Assembly: GCA_013076295.1 (NCBI GenBank)
Contig: RQOL01000660.1
Location: 3,286,001 to 3,350,000, forward strand
DNA: 64,000 bases
Reading direction: 5' to 3'
From: Sanderia malayensis
Lineage: Eukaryota; Cnidaria; Scyphozoa; Semaeostomeae; Pelagiidae
The position numbers and the translations under genes were made by a program. Shown piece by piece: positions 1 through 13,170 of the stretch. Numbering within the stretch: the stretch's first letter is position 1; each line of letters starts with the position of its first letter. The notes beneath the pieces are model-generated. The model saw only the letters and a program-made list of their open reading frames with translations, did no database searches and was not told the origin of the DNA.

Positions 1-416
1 TCCGCATAACTTGCACAGGTTAGAATTCTTTTATGATCAAGGTATAAACCCAATGTGAAGAAATTCTTGCAATCACTCTGAAATGTAAATTTAATAAAGA
101 TTAGCGTGAGCAAAACAAAGTACCAGATACCAAGATAAAATTCTCTTTTTTATCTTGGAAGATATCGATCTAATTCCAGAATTATGAAAAAAAAGAAAGA
201 AAGAAATGGTAAACATTAAGAGAAAAATGACCAAGCAGAAACAAATTATTTTTTTTTAATTAACAAAGAGGAAAAGATTTTCATAGTAATATATAAAATG
301 TAAATAAAACTTGCCCCGTCTGGGTATCGCTGTCGACAACGTTGCATGGTCAATTCGTCAATCGTTAAATTGAATATCTATAACATATAAACGAACAAAT
401 AAAAACATAAGGAATA

Positions 417-484
417 TGAAATCAGTAACATAGGGCATATATGAAATCAGTAACATAAGGCATATGAAATCAGTAACATAAGAC
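417..484. repeat. Short tandem repeat, about 3 copies
   Basis: Three near-identical units built around ATGAAATCAGTAACATA, each about 20-23 bases, lie head to tail. The unit carries in-frame stops in several frames. It lies in the presumed intron downstream (on the minus strand) of the secreted-protein exons. No function is inferred. Confidence 0.7.
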
Positions 485-778
485 ATGTGTATATATCGAC
501 AAGGAGACAAATATGTCAGGAATAACAACGGAATACAAGGCTTTAAATAAAAATTTAAATGTGCAAGCATTCAATTCAATTACGTTTCTATCATTTGGGG
601 TGTTTGTCAGTGAAAATGTTTCCAAGTCGAGTTGAAAAACATAATTCCTAGAAAAGAAAATTTTGCATTTATTATGTGTACAATAAATGTTATGTGGCTT
701 TGATTGCATAAATTGACTTCATATTAAATTCATTTGCTATTGTTTACTATATTATATTATTGATTTATTGTTGTTTAC

Positions 779-1305
779 CTTGCACTGACGAGTATCTTGG
801 TTTTATTTTCATTAAAATCGACGCTTTTAAAATGATCTAGCATATTAGCATATGGTGAATTCGCTTTTGGAAACTGTTCAATGCTTGCGTCTGAAATAAA
901 AATCAATGAAATGAGCAACGAATATCGAAAGCAATCGTGTTCAGTAAACAACAATTTGTGTCTCAAACATATATGGATGTGTACTAGGATGTATATAACA
1001 ACAGAACAAATGTTAAAGTCAATGAATGAACTAACAAATTAGTGAGAGTCTAGAATAGATGAATTGACGAAACAGTAAATTAATGAGGGAAAGTAAATGA
1101 TATGCAGAATGAATAAACAATTGCACGAAATACCTAATTAACTAATAAATTAAGTAATGAATGAAATGAATGAACACTTACGTTTATACGAGACATAATG
1201 CATCGCAGATGATGTTTCACTGAAGGCACCACAAACGAAAATAATTAATATCAAGAGTGCAGTCATCAAATTCAAAACTAAGAAATCCATTATGAATGTG
1301 GCCAT
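779..1305 (-). CDS. Secreted or membrane protein, first two exons (partial)
   Basis: Two minus-strand exons join in frame: 1182-1305 (donor GTAAGT) and 779-890 (acceptor TTTCAG, donor GTAAAC). Translation starts at the ATG ending at 1305, or at an in-frame ATG ending at 1290. The N-terminus is a hydrophobic stretch rich in Leu and Ile, followed by VCGAFSETSSA, which looks like a cleavable signal peptide or a signal anchor. The next exon encodes the stretch from HASIEQFPKANSPY to NENKTKILVSAR, with a potential N-glycosylation site at NKT. The rest should lie toward or beyond the left edge. I could not place a third exon with confidence: a short candidate near 310-335 would need a GC donor. The family is not recognised. 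The signal peptide is read from the sequence; secretion is inferred. Confidence 0.5.
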
Positions 1306-3408
1306 TATAATTGATCTAAGATTGTCGAACCAACGAAACGATCAAATTCACCGTATTCCCTAGCAAAACAAATGAGCAAAAATAAGTAAAATGTCTTTGT
1401 ACAATTCCGATTACTAAGAACAATATTCAACCCATGCTGTTTATTAACAACTATTTTGTTTGTCATCGTGAACAACTGACTTGGCTAATAATGTATACTA
1501 ACATCGACTTTCCAGCAAATCAACAAAAGAAGCTTAAAAACCCAACTGAGTACTTTACACAACTGATAGAAATGAAGAATTACGAAGCACTGCATAAATA
1601 TACCTCATGCATGTAATATGATAGGAATAATACCCCGAACGTGGCCTCAAATAATACATGATTACCGTGCTCATGAGAGACCCTGGTGTAAAGCACAATA
1701 TCATTATTACAAGTCATATGGTCTATTGTTATTGAATGAAGTCTAGCTGGCTTCATAATCGCTATATAGGTATATATACATATGCATGCGTCATTACACG
1801 CCCTCTAGCTTCATTATAAATACTGTGCATGGCCCATGTTAGTTAACGGTAGATTTTAATGCAGATTTGAGAGGAGATAGATCATTTCCTTGCAACGTCA
1901 GAATCCTTCTTTCATCTTTTTGTTGCCTGCCGCACGACCTTTGATGCCACAAATCAGGGCAATTAACAAATTCAGGTTAATGTTCGACTTAATTGGGTCA
2001 GGGCTGATCAACAATAGGAGAGAGAGAGGTGCGACTTTTGATTCAATGAGCCTGAGACTCCATGCTGCCTGGCAAAGTTTGCAAGCGTGTGTACGCAAAG
2101 ACTTCAAACGAAAAAACTGGTTGATTAACGGTAGTTTTGGAAACAATATCAACATCAACAATTGCTTGATGCTAACATTGACAATGATAATCATAATGAT
2201 TGTGTCAATAATAAATAAAAGAAATTAAATGTTTATTCAGAATAGCCACTCCAGTTGTTAGACAATTGTCATCAATGTAGGCCCAGATAGTATAAAACCA
2301 TCAGAAATTCAGGGCACTCATTTATTGACGTCGGAATACGGACAACTAAGTTGACTGATAGTTTACAATTCTTGGTTGAAGCGAATAATACAGAGCATCC
2401 AACCAACCATATAATAAAGAAATTAATTAAAATCTAACCATGATGATGCTAGAGTAGACTATGTGGCCAATGACAAGCACATCACATATCCAACGAGATT
2501 ATTTGATTATGGACAGCATCAAATTATTTTACAGCAAAAACATAATTAGAAAGCTAATGACATATAAACCTCACGGAGATAACTCAGCAAAACAAGAATA
2601 TTTCAGTCAAATTCGGCAAGACTGCAGACTTGAAAATGAACACATCTTGACAAAATGTTTCTTGACAAATGCAAGTTGATGTACGCAAACAACTATAGGT
2701 ACGCAACTGACCAATTCAAAGAATCGACGATAATATTGAATACAGTTTAAAGAAATACGCGTTTAACGAATCCACAAGCACAACTAACACGATTTGAAGA
2801 GATTTAATTGTATTACGGCAAACAAATCTCATTGAAACAAATTTGAATGCTTGGAGACATAATGTGCAGTTCACCGAATCACCTTGACATTGTGAAGATT
2901 GTTCGCTGTACGCTTGCTTGGATGTTCATTATACGAGGGAATAATAGAGGAACAATAAAAAAGTACCGAGCGAAAAACCTTGTATTGTTCCAAACAATTG
3001 TTTGCTGTCTGATATCGACTTTTGTTTGCAAGACAACAAGATGAAAGGAATATTTCATCCCGGAGGGTGGGATGAGCATAACTAGCGATATCACTTAAGT
3101 TCTACAGCATACCCACAGCGAAGCGACATGTGCCTTTGCAAGAGGTGAATGAAATTAGAGCCACACTTGTACAATACAGAACAAGGGACTGTGCAAATGA
3201 TATGGTACTCACGCAGGGAAGCACAAAGCTGCGATAAACACTGATATATTTCCCTGTCCAATTGTAACGGATCTTGAGAAAGTAAAACCAATTTACAACA
3301 TCAGGATTTGGGTGAACAGAAAGAGAATCGTACTACATGAAATATGGTCTAATGGACAAGCAATGTTGAGTTCGCCTTGCTGCCTGGCCTTACCGATGCT
3401 TCATTCAA

Positions 3409-3511
3409 GAGTAAAAACCCGCTTATAAGAACCACAAGAATGTTATTTCTGCTGAAAACAATAAAATAAGCAATTGCATATTTGCAGATTCTTATATGCG
3501 GGTTTTTACTG
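3409..3511. mobile_element. MITE, CAGTAAAAACCCGC family, copy 1
   Basis: A 103-bp inverted-repeat element. The left end reads GAGTAAAAACCCGCTTATAA and the right end is its near complement, TTATATGCGGGTTTTTACTG, followed by TA. The same termini occur at 62219-62365, where the TA target duplication is complete. Here the left TA is degraded, so this copy looks older. CAGT-type ends with a TA target are typical of pogo/Tc1-mariner-derived MITEs. No transposase frame is present. Confidence 0.75.
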
Positions 3512-5191
3512 TACCCCTTCACACAGTTTTTGTCCTATATGAAGCAAATGACCTGGAAATACATTGCGCGAAATGATTCTCGCCTTCCCCCTTATCCCTC
3601 GAACAAAAAGATAATTGGCTGTATAGAAACCAACCTATATAAATCGGCAATCCTTATAGCGGCGAAGAACCCTAATCAATATAATTACATTTCATTATCA
3701 TGCAGCCAGCAGCCGATATTTCCGCATCTGCATTTGCAGTTCTTGGTATTCACTTGAAAACTTGTTTCTTATGAAGAGCTGGATCGCCGGAGACATTTTT
3801 GGTAAATAACCTCGAAATGGGATGAACTTAATTTCTCGGTTCAAATCATTCATTGTTAAAGTTAACAGTAACAGTTTCACTTGGAATAAAGATTGGCCAA
3901 ACAAATGGAAAAATAACAAGCCGCAAAAAAATCTCAGCGATGCTATTACTGCTTCTGTTCAAAGCTCGCGTGTTGTTCAGTAAGTTTAAGCCATTGCACT
4001 GTTGTCATTAAACACAAATGAATAAAACTGCTTCAAGAAAATGCTTATGAACGACTGCTTCAAGGAATTGCTCACAAACGATTGCATGCATACAAAAACG
4101 CTTACAAACAATGACAAACTCACCGCTGGGGCAAAGATAATTTAAAAGACGAAAAGTTCCAGTACGCAGAGGATCTATATTGTCTTGTCGACCATACCAA
4201 AGTTAATTTAAATGCAGTTCATCTATAATCGTGTAAATGGAATCAGACCACAGTCTATACAAACTTGCTCGTTTCAAGCCCTGTTTCTTCTGCACTTGAC
4301 TTTTAGTCAGCAGTATGGACACAAGCCTGGGACGAACCAAGACCAACTAAAGCGACGTATGCGCAATTAAATCATACTTCAGCTAATAACAGCGCATGCG
4401 TCACACTTCATTTCATGCCAGACCCCAAAACATTCCGAAAAAACTGCAAAGGTCAGATATTCTAACTGACAAAGCACTAGAATTTTGACGATAAAGAAGA
4501 TAAAGAAGTCGTGCAAAATCCATTTCCCCTCGACAACAACGACGCCCCTCGCGTGTCTGTCATATAAAGTGAGACCAGAACACGACGAATGCTAAAGCAA
4601 TTTGTGGCTACAAGAAGAATATAAGAGAGAATGTGATGTTATCGACGGGTGGCAAGTCAAACTCATGCAATAGGCAACAAAGGATGAGTAACAAACAAAT
4701 AATAACAAATATAATAAAAGTATTAATAAGTGGTAGTAGTGATTATAGAAATGGATGACAACTTAATAATTTTTCGACTTGATACAATCAGATGTTCAAA
4801 AGAAATGAAGACGTTTATAGCAGATTAATGGGCAGCTTCGTAGAATAAACAATCAAAACCTCGCCAGTGCTAAATGGCCTTTCTTGATCTAAGAAAATAT
4901 AGGAGTAACGGACTGGCCTAAAAAAATAGTCACATAAGTACACGTTTTTAGAGAAACGCCCTTAGTTTGACCAAAAACAAGGATTGAATGAACTGAATCT
5001 ACTGTTAATGGTTAGAGTTGTGTGACAACTCATACAACTCCAATCATTCATTGACAGCAAAATACAACTCATTACAACAGCGAAATGTCCTTTGAGTATT
5101 GTAGCCTCAAACTCCTCAAACTTACGACAAGCTTCAGCAAATCTATTTTCTCAACTCTGTCTAGATTTACTTACAGCATATGTCAAATAAG

Positions 5192-5225
5192 GTGATAGCA
5201 CACATATGCATATGTGTGCTATCAC
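5192..5225. repeat. 34-bp perfect palindrome
   Basis: GTGATAGCACACATATG is followed immediately by its exact reverse complement, giving a 17+17 palindrome with no loop. It lies in non-coding AT-rich DNA. Confidence 0.9.
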
Positions 5226-5439
5226 ATAATGCAACGTAAACTATTGGTGAAGGTAATGCGAGATTATAAATCAGTCTTATCCTAGCGATAGCAATAGAGA
5301 CATTGTCAATACTTTATAAGGGAACGCTTTAATTAGTAAAGCTTGTCTTACAACTTCTCAAGATCAATCATCTAGTTCTTCTTATTATAGATGGTACGAT
5401 TGATTATGAAAAACAATTAGCTTAAAAACTAGCCCATTT

Positions 5440-5467
5440 GATTGGATGTTATCAATAACATCCAATC
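5440..5467. repeat. Perfect hairpin, 13-bp stem, 2-base loop
   Basis: GATTGGATGTTAT, loop CA, then the exact complement. It lies 215 bp from the 34-bp palindrome and does not share its sequence. Confidence 0.85.
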
Positions 5468-7204
5468 ATACAGACTATTTTTAAAGCACATATACAATAA
5501 GAAATATAAGCAGTATTATTACAGCGATGTAAGCTTTATAGAATAGATGTCATATGTGTACGAGTATATGCAATAGAGGTCATAACGTCTGTACAATAAG
5601 AAAGTAAAACTTGGCTTGTCAATAACTTAAAAGTTTTACTTTCAGTACCAGCTAAAAATTGAATTTGGAATTTAGCTAGATATTCGAAATTTGAAGGAGA
5701 AATTGGCGAGCAAGCATACTTAATATTGTGACTCTATAACATCTATCAATATATAATGTTAAACATGTTAATCACATCATAACATTGCACTAACAGTGGC
5801 GAATGTTCAGCAACGTAAAACTTGTAAATATTTGCTAAGAAAGCCGTAAAGAAAGCTTTAGTACTGAAACTGGAAAATTGCTAAGAATGCTTGAGTATTA
5901 TACACCAGAACAAACTTTCTTATAAAGAAACATGGTGGGCTCCAAAAAGACACCCTCAAAAAAAGGAAATTCTATCCTCGTCAGATGGTCTGGCCCCTTG
6001 AACATTTTCACATTACAATTGACCCAATAACGCTCGCTATTGCAGACCTCCGCCACTATAGTTATAATGTAAAAGGCACCACTTTAGATCAATATTGGCT
6101 GACATGAAAGCTTGCCATTATATTATTACCAGTGTAAACTTCAACCTGGCAATGGCAAGTAAACGCAATTGGTTTGAAAGCCTGGGTCGATTGTCAATAT
6201 TTAGAATCTGGGTTACGCCCATCGTCTGCAATGTTTGCAAAATGGAGGATTGAAGAAAAAGGCGCGAAATGCGTGGGAGGGACACTCGGAATCCTCAATG
6301 CAGCAATGCAACTTTGAATTCGATAAGTGACAAAGACATTATCAATATTATAAAATACCTTTTTGGACAAATCAAACCTTGTGGGGAGGTTTGTTTCTGC
6401 ACGTGAAGCAAACTAATCAGAATCTCCAACTCATCGGCCTACTTTTTACAGTGTTCTGACAAGCAGCATAAAAATCTTGAAATGTTAGCAACGGTTTCTC
6501 GAGCAATTGAATTCATGAAGTCAAATATGGCTGCATTATCAAGCGAATAATCTTCGCATCAGTTGAACCTTGAATTTCGTTTGTCACTAAATCAATATGG
6601 TAAATTATGATTGGCAAGTTGTCAACTCTAGTTCATGTACATCTGTCGAAATTGAAATTATCCAATGTAATAAGTCTGTGTATGCTCCAAAAGAAATCTT
6701 CAAACTATTCTTGCAATAACACAATAAAACTCCGCGTTTAACAATATGAAACAATCAGTAACAGTTCCTGATAATATTCCTTTAAATAATTTTGCAAAAG
6801 GCAATAACGTAGATTGGATTAACAGACCAATGCGTGCTTTTTACGGTTAGAGACGTCGACAATTTCATTCAACGAATTTCAAAGAGTCAGAGATGTAAAT
6901 AGGACAACTACCTGCCAGCCACACATTGCCATCTGCGTATTCGATAAACTCAACAAACACAGGCTGAATTGACAACAATGAGATGTAAAGAAATACCATT
7001 AAATGAATTGTACACGAAACCATACACAAGCAGATGGAAATTATTCACGATTCGTGCAACGTCAAGGAATATTATTAAACTAGAATGCTTAGACGTTTTT
7101 TGAACACGAGACGTAGCATGTGCTTCTATTCAACCATAAGAACGACTCTCATCTGACTCACTTGGTGTTTATAAACAGACAGTTAAAAAGTGAAAGATAG
7201 TAAA

Positions 7205-7243
7205 AGATAATGAAAGATAGTTTTTTACTATCTTTCATTATCT
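7205..7243. repeat. Perfect hairpin, 17-bp stem, TTTTT loop
   Basis: AGATAATGAAAGATAGT, five T residues, then the exact complement. Further partial copies of GAAAGATAGT flank it on both sides (about 7190-7252), suggesting local duplication and inversion. Confidence 0.9.
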
Positions 7244-10200
7244 AAGATAGTTTAAGACTTTATATTTAGGCTAAAAGGTTTAAATTCGTTCTTACCCTTC
7301 TTGGCCTGTTTAAATCTTTGGTTCGACCAACTGTGTCAACCAAATCTCTCAAACGTATACAAACAAGCTGTGATGAAATAACAAGAACAACATGAAAAAT
7401 CTGATCAAATTGCACAATTAATTGCTATATAAACTTTAGCAAAATCATTGCTATAACACATCTAAATGATAATAAGATAGCCACTCCAATATTTTTATAC
7501 ATAAAACAACAGAGTGCTCTAGGCCACTCTATTAAAAAGCACGAGAGTACTATTGAATATATCTTTCAATGTAAACCTTTGTTTTTTTCTTAACAAACAG
7601 GCAATGTCGTGGTTACATAGATGTAATTTGGAAGCAGAAATGCCCACAACAATATGGCATAGATGATTGTTTATCTAAATGAAATTAGCTTTCAAGCAAT
7701 AGCATTAAAATCATACCGAAAGAGAAAGGAGTAATTTAAAAAACGTGTTTGACCCAACAATAGTCTGTACGGGGTAATGGAAAAATACTTTCTATTTGTA
7801 AATAAACAGAGCATAGTGAGAAGTGGTGGAGTATTTCGTGTTTTCCTGTAGCGTTCACCTCTGCATTGGCACTTATCATAACCATGATCATAAATACTCA
7901 TGTAATCATAATCATAATCCTAATCTAAAGCAAAAAGTACAGCGTCGTCTCGTTAAGTTGATTATACTGTTCAATTCAAATTTCTCAATGCCATTGACAA
8001 AATTCTATCTCTCTTGAATTAGCCTCTCATTGCAAAATTCAGTTTTGATCACCCTTGATGGCGGGAAACTTTCCAAATAGGAACAGCCTTATCATCATCC
8101 CACTTTCATATTCGAATTATCGTCAATCTACTGAGAATGCCTGAAGGAAAATTGTAACAGTTGTTCCAGCCAAACAGGCCTTTTCTGCAGGATTACTAAA
8201 GACATACTTCGCTCCAGGCTCAGTAGCCTATTACAGCAATCGATATTTTTATAGGTAACTTACATGGTCTTATATGAAGTACTAGTAGTCTTTAGAAAAA
8301 TATTCCATGTATCACACAAGTTCCAATTTGTTTTCAACTCAAAAGGAAGGCTGGGTTGTTGAATAGCGAACTACTACACGTTGCATCCATTCCAATTGAA
8401 ATCAAAATATAGAAAGAGAGAGCTGCGTTTCAATGGCGAATACAAATGTATTGACCAACTTCGTATTTTCCCATCCAGTGTAGCATAAAGAAAATGATTA
8501 TGGTTACAAACATTGTATAATCTATTGTCTTTTATCAAAATCCAATATGCAAAACTCGCAGTTACAAGCAAGGACAATAAGCCAGTTTTATCTATGGATC
8601 TTATTGTGAAAATAACTTATTGTGTTTAAAAATACAATGCTTTGCATGAGATATTATGATTTTTATTAAGTATGGAACGAGCAGCACCGACTGACCGAAT
8701 TATTGAAACCAATTCAGATCGACATCGACTGACGATATGCAAGTGTTCACCAACAGCATTCCATATTGGATTTGTAAGCCTCAAAATTACGAAATTTCGC
8801 CGGCTCAAGACCATAAAACCAATGGGAAATAATCTTGAAACTTTCTTATTCAAAAGCACTTCCTCGAAAAATAGTTTTTTAAAGTTCCACTTATAAAGGG
8901 TTTCTTCTAAAAAAATGGGTGTAATTCAATAAGAAATATTTAAGAAGCTTTTACTGGTAAAATGAGGCCAAAAATTCTCCGAAATTAAAAAACTTTTACC
9001 AGTGAAGCTATGACTAAATCCATGTTTGAGCGAGGGATAAGAAAAATCGATAAAGCAGTTGTTTATGTTTCAACACAGAATAAATTGTGGCATTTTAGTG
9101 GTAGACCAATTTGAGTAGAAATAGATAACACTGATTAATTATTAAAGAAATACCATGTATAAGATACCATATGCTGATATGAATTGATAGATTCAGGCTG
9201 GTGTTGATGCCGATCGCATGAAAAGAAGACAATGGTTTTTCACATGGTCAAAATTGTGACATTCAAAAGTCTTCACAGAAACTATCCTCTCGTCTGGACA
9301 AAACCAGTGGAAATAAATCAAAAGAGCAGACGTGCTGAGTTTTCTTGGTTCTTATTTTTATAACAACACTGAGATCAAGCCAAGAGCTTATTTGCCAATC
9401 CATCAATCAACTTTAAAGTTCGAGAAAATAGCATATTTCTGTAAAAAATTGTGTACAATATAATTACTCGAGTTTAACGATCTTTCCAATGCAACAAATT
9501 CGATTGGAACATAGAGATTCCATCCGTCAACAAACTAAGCCGTCATCTTTCTGAGGTCGGTAAATGGATAACAAGAAATTCTGGGAGAAGCAGCATTCAA
9601 TGAAACTGGACTTACACTGATAACAGTTGTCTGACAAGTGGTTGAAAGGATGGATGAGCTATCCAGCATAAATATTCGCACTTCTATCACTGATCGATAT
9701 CTCTTTTTGATCGAAAGGATGCACAACTCGACATTTCTCGACTTCCTTCAAATTTGAACTTTCGATTTCAAAATGAAATAAAAATAGCACCTCGTGGTTC
9801 TGCTTTTCTTCCGGGTCTATTGTAAATCAGGAGTCTCTGATAAAATCTATGAGTGTATGCTATGCTTTCCAGGAAGGACATGACCAACACAAAACGAAAA
9901 GTCTTTTCAATCCACGCCCATTCCCTTGCACGCTTGAAATTTGACGAGACAACAAATAAAACTGCATTGTTTGAAAAGCGCGCTTCTCTTTTGCACAAAA
10001 TGACCTACAACATTTTTTAAGACCAGGTGATATACTTTTTTTAATAGCGTCAGTCTCCAAAGGAACAAAGCAAAATGTTTACGCGATGGTTGTTGAAAAC
10101 TATTTGAAGATATTGTGAAGATAAAAACCTCGACAGAGAAAGCTTTGAGGAAATTTGCAAAGGGCAATGACACAGGGTTGTGTGGGTTGTGTGGGATGGC

Positions 10201-13170
10201 GGTTAGCAATCTTCAAGCAACGGCCCAAAATTGAAAATTGCAAGACAACGCCCCAAAAACTAAGGAAATTCGCAATAACTTAAATAAATATCAACAACAA
10301 TATATTAGAAACGGAAATATGGATTATGGGTGATCAGTGATCAGTTCCTGGTGGTTTTTCGCAAAATCAGGGGTGAAGAGTAATATATTCTCCACACATT
10401 ATATTTGAAGAGTTTACAACTTCTATTCAAATATAAGATTAAATGAAACTTTACGGGCAATTATATTGTATTGTTAATTTGTTTACAGAAAATTCCATCG
10501 ATATCGATAGAAAATAGTACTTATTCTTATGAATTAAAAAAACTGTTTTGATATGCAAATTTGAAAAAGGATTTGTATTCAAGACATGTTTTGTAAAAGG
10601 TTGTGTACCAAGTGGATATGCGATGGAATTAAACGATCCTCAGTGAATAAACATTTATACATGGCAAAATAAAACTCTAATTATACCATAGAGTATATTT
10701 GTAAGATGAAATCAAAAACATTTTACGGGGATTAATTCGGACATAATATGATCATTTTTAATGTTCATTGTACAAATGTTCATTTTCCTTTCGAAAAACA
10801 CAAATTGCGTTGCTTATTTGTCGAAATGAAATTTACAATAAAGCGGTGACTCTTTTGGAGTAATCATAAAGCAATCACATAAACAATGGCAACGAGCTTG
10901 AAAGTCTGCAGAAGACAATTAATGTCAATATTATCAATTTCGCGTTGTTTTGGTAGTGGAGCAGTGAAAAATAACAACTTCACTTGTTGTCAAACTACTT
11001 TTAAAAAGTCAATTACTAATAACAAGATGTGGCATCAAAGACTGAGTCGTAATGGCTTTTCAGGAATCATAATTTTAAGAGGTCACTTACGGCTAAGGTT
11101 AGAGGCGATTTTCCACCATTAAGGGATAAAATTTCAAGCCAATTTAATACGATTTGGTGAAAAAAGAAGGCTAACTAAGAAACAACATGGGGCATCTTAC
11201 AAGATTATTTATGACGCCTCCCGTTTTTATTATTGATAAAATGCACATGTTGGAAATAAAGAAGCACTGCTTTATTTTACAAAGGCGGAATATAAATAAA
11301 ATATCATGCCAGATATTGGGTGGCAAATCATAAAAAACCGTTACAGACATGAAAATTGAAGGGCATAAAAATATGACAAGGCCTTGTAGTTACGACTAGG
11401 AGATGACAAAAATATTATTTACATGTTATTAATTACCTTTTTATGATTTCTTTAGGCTGATATTTCCTTGGAATAATTTAAAGTTCTTTCTTCAAATTCT
11501 TATTCCATTATGTATCCTCTTGGAATGATAGTAAATACAAAAATGGGCCTATCGCGTAGACTCCTATGGTGACTCACACAGCGTGTTAATAACGTGGGAT
11601 TGCTGTTATTTCCTGATATTTCAACCATTAAAACAGCAAGTCATCCGATAATTTGGATATTATCTCTAAACGAAGACCAAAGTTGTACTTCACTTCACAA
11701 AACAAGCTGTTAAACGTTGCTTTTCTAACGACTCTCTTGCATCCATGCAACAAACACGCCTTTCCCTTTACTTCCCTTCTTCTTTGCTCAACTCAAAAAT
11801 CCAAGCAGACAGAGTCAGCGGGATAATTTGGCAAATTTGTTGAAAAACTTGTTAACGGTAGTCTCGAGTCAAATGAGTATCTTTCATTGAAACAAATATC
11901 TCCTCCGCTAAACTACATTTCCAACTGAGTTAATCCATCAACAAAAACTTCATCAAGCGAATGTGCGTGCGGTGGTGCCTTGCGATATCTTCTCGTCACA
12001 GAGAAAACAAGGCACAATGTCTCGCGGGTGGCCTGCGTGTTGTCCGCATAAATCACAAATATTAAAATGTCAATGCAACCAGCAATAATCTTTCTTCAAC
12101 GTCAGAAACCAGCTTATGATGACTTACAAAAAGATTATTTTTCTCTTTGAGTGACCAGTTTTTATTGATCAAAACAAGAAAACAAAAAAATGATGGTAAG
12201 AGGAACTCAAAAGTCAACTGTCATTACCTGCATTAATGTGAAAAGTCAGTCATGAATTTCCTTGTTGGAATAGCTATAATACGTCAATTTAATTAAAAAC
12301 AGAATATTATTACGTATGCCTTGCCTACAGCAGTACATCCGTAATGATTACGGCAATTAGGAAATAGCGTAAAACACAATAGCAATTGACCTGGCCATGG
12401 ATGGCTGCCAAGTATCAATCAACAATAATAATTGTATTGAAATATAAATTAGTGATATGAATTAGGACACTTTAGTACAAAGACTTCGCTGGCTCCATAA
12501 ATTTAAAAAGATCTATTTTGAGTTTTCATGATTCTATGTAGTTCACACTGTTTTTGTTTTTGGTTTCGTTTTAAAATCAATTCAGTTTTTTTGCGACATG
12601 CAAAATATTTCGTGTTTCCATCAACAAGGTTAACCTAACTAATCCATCTGGTTTCGGACCATTGGCAATACCGATGAGCCAAACAATTGTTCTCATTGTT
12701 CTTCGTCAATTAATGTAATTTTCTTAACGAGTGACTCGATGACTTGGCAGAAATAAATTGGATAAAATTTAAAAGAGTAGAAGGATTTAACAAAACCTCA
12801 TATAAAAGATTAAGCACATGTAATTGAAGTATACACCTGCAGTTATACATGATTAATGCAGCTTTGAGGGCTGGGCCTAGCACCAGAAAGAGGCTGAAGA
12901 CATCATTTGGTAACATTAATCTTTATCGTTACTTCTTAATACATGGGGTTCAATTTTTAAATAATGAACATGCAAATCTATGTGTAATAAATATTGCCAG
13001 ATGCAAAAATATTATTAGCTACAAATATCGAATGGTTACATTATGTATGTGGTGTTTTATGATTATACTTTTCTAAATTGGTTATATAACATTTCACACT
13101 TAATTAGCTTCAAAACTCAGTACTAAAATGGTAAAAAAATAAAATTACAACAAATTAAAAATGAAAAATT

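Larger units (their letters stand above)
1306..13170. other. Gene-poor region with scattered inverted repeats
   Basis: About 11.9 kb without a gene I can support. Open frames are short, lie opposite one another, and lack recognisable domains or chains of splice sites. Visible structures are a MITE at 3409-3511 and perfect hairpins at 5192-5225, 5440-5467 and 7205-7243. Looser inverted repeats occur near 5600-5643 and 8946-9008. Two weak exon-like pieces are noted: a minus-strand start near 7004 encoding MVFLYISLLSIQPVFVEF and ending at a GTAGTT donor, and a plus-strand start at 10886 encoding MATSLKVCRRQLMSILSISR, which resembles a mitochondrial presequence. Neither could be extended into a gene. 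Confidence 0.6.

Noticed and set aside
1890..2228. 112-codon plus-strand frame overlapping a 98-codon minus-strand frame
   Set aside because: The two open frames mirror each other, have no domain and no splice chain, and the plus frame opens at TTG rather than ATG.
8089..8230. Minus-strand exon-like stretch encoding KYVFSNPAEKACLAGTTVTI
   Set aside because: Protein-like over about 40 residues, but no usable donor before a stop and no partner exon found.
9768..10209. Overlapping minus-strand frames of 66-100 codons
   Set aside because: Several overlapping frames in one AT-rich stretch without homology; the 100-codon frame is Phe/Ser/Lys-rich chance coding.
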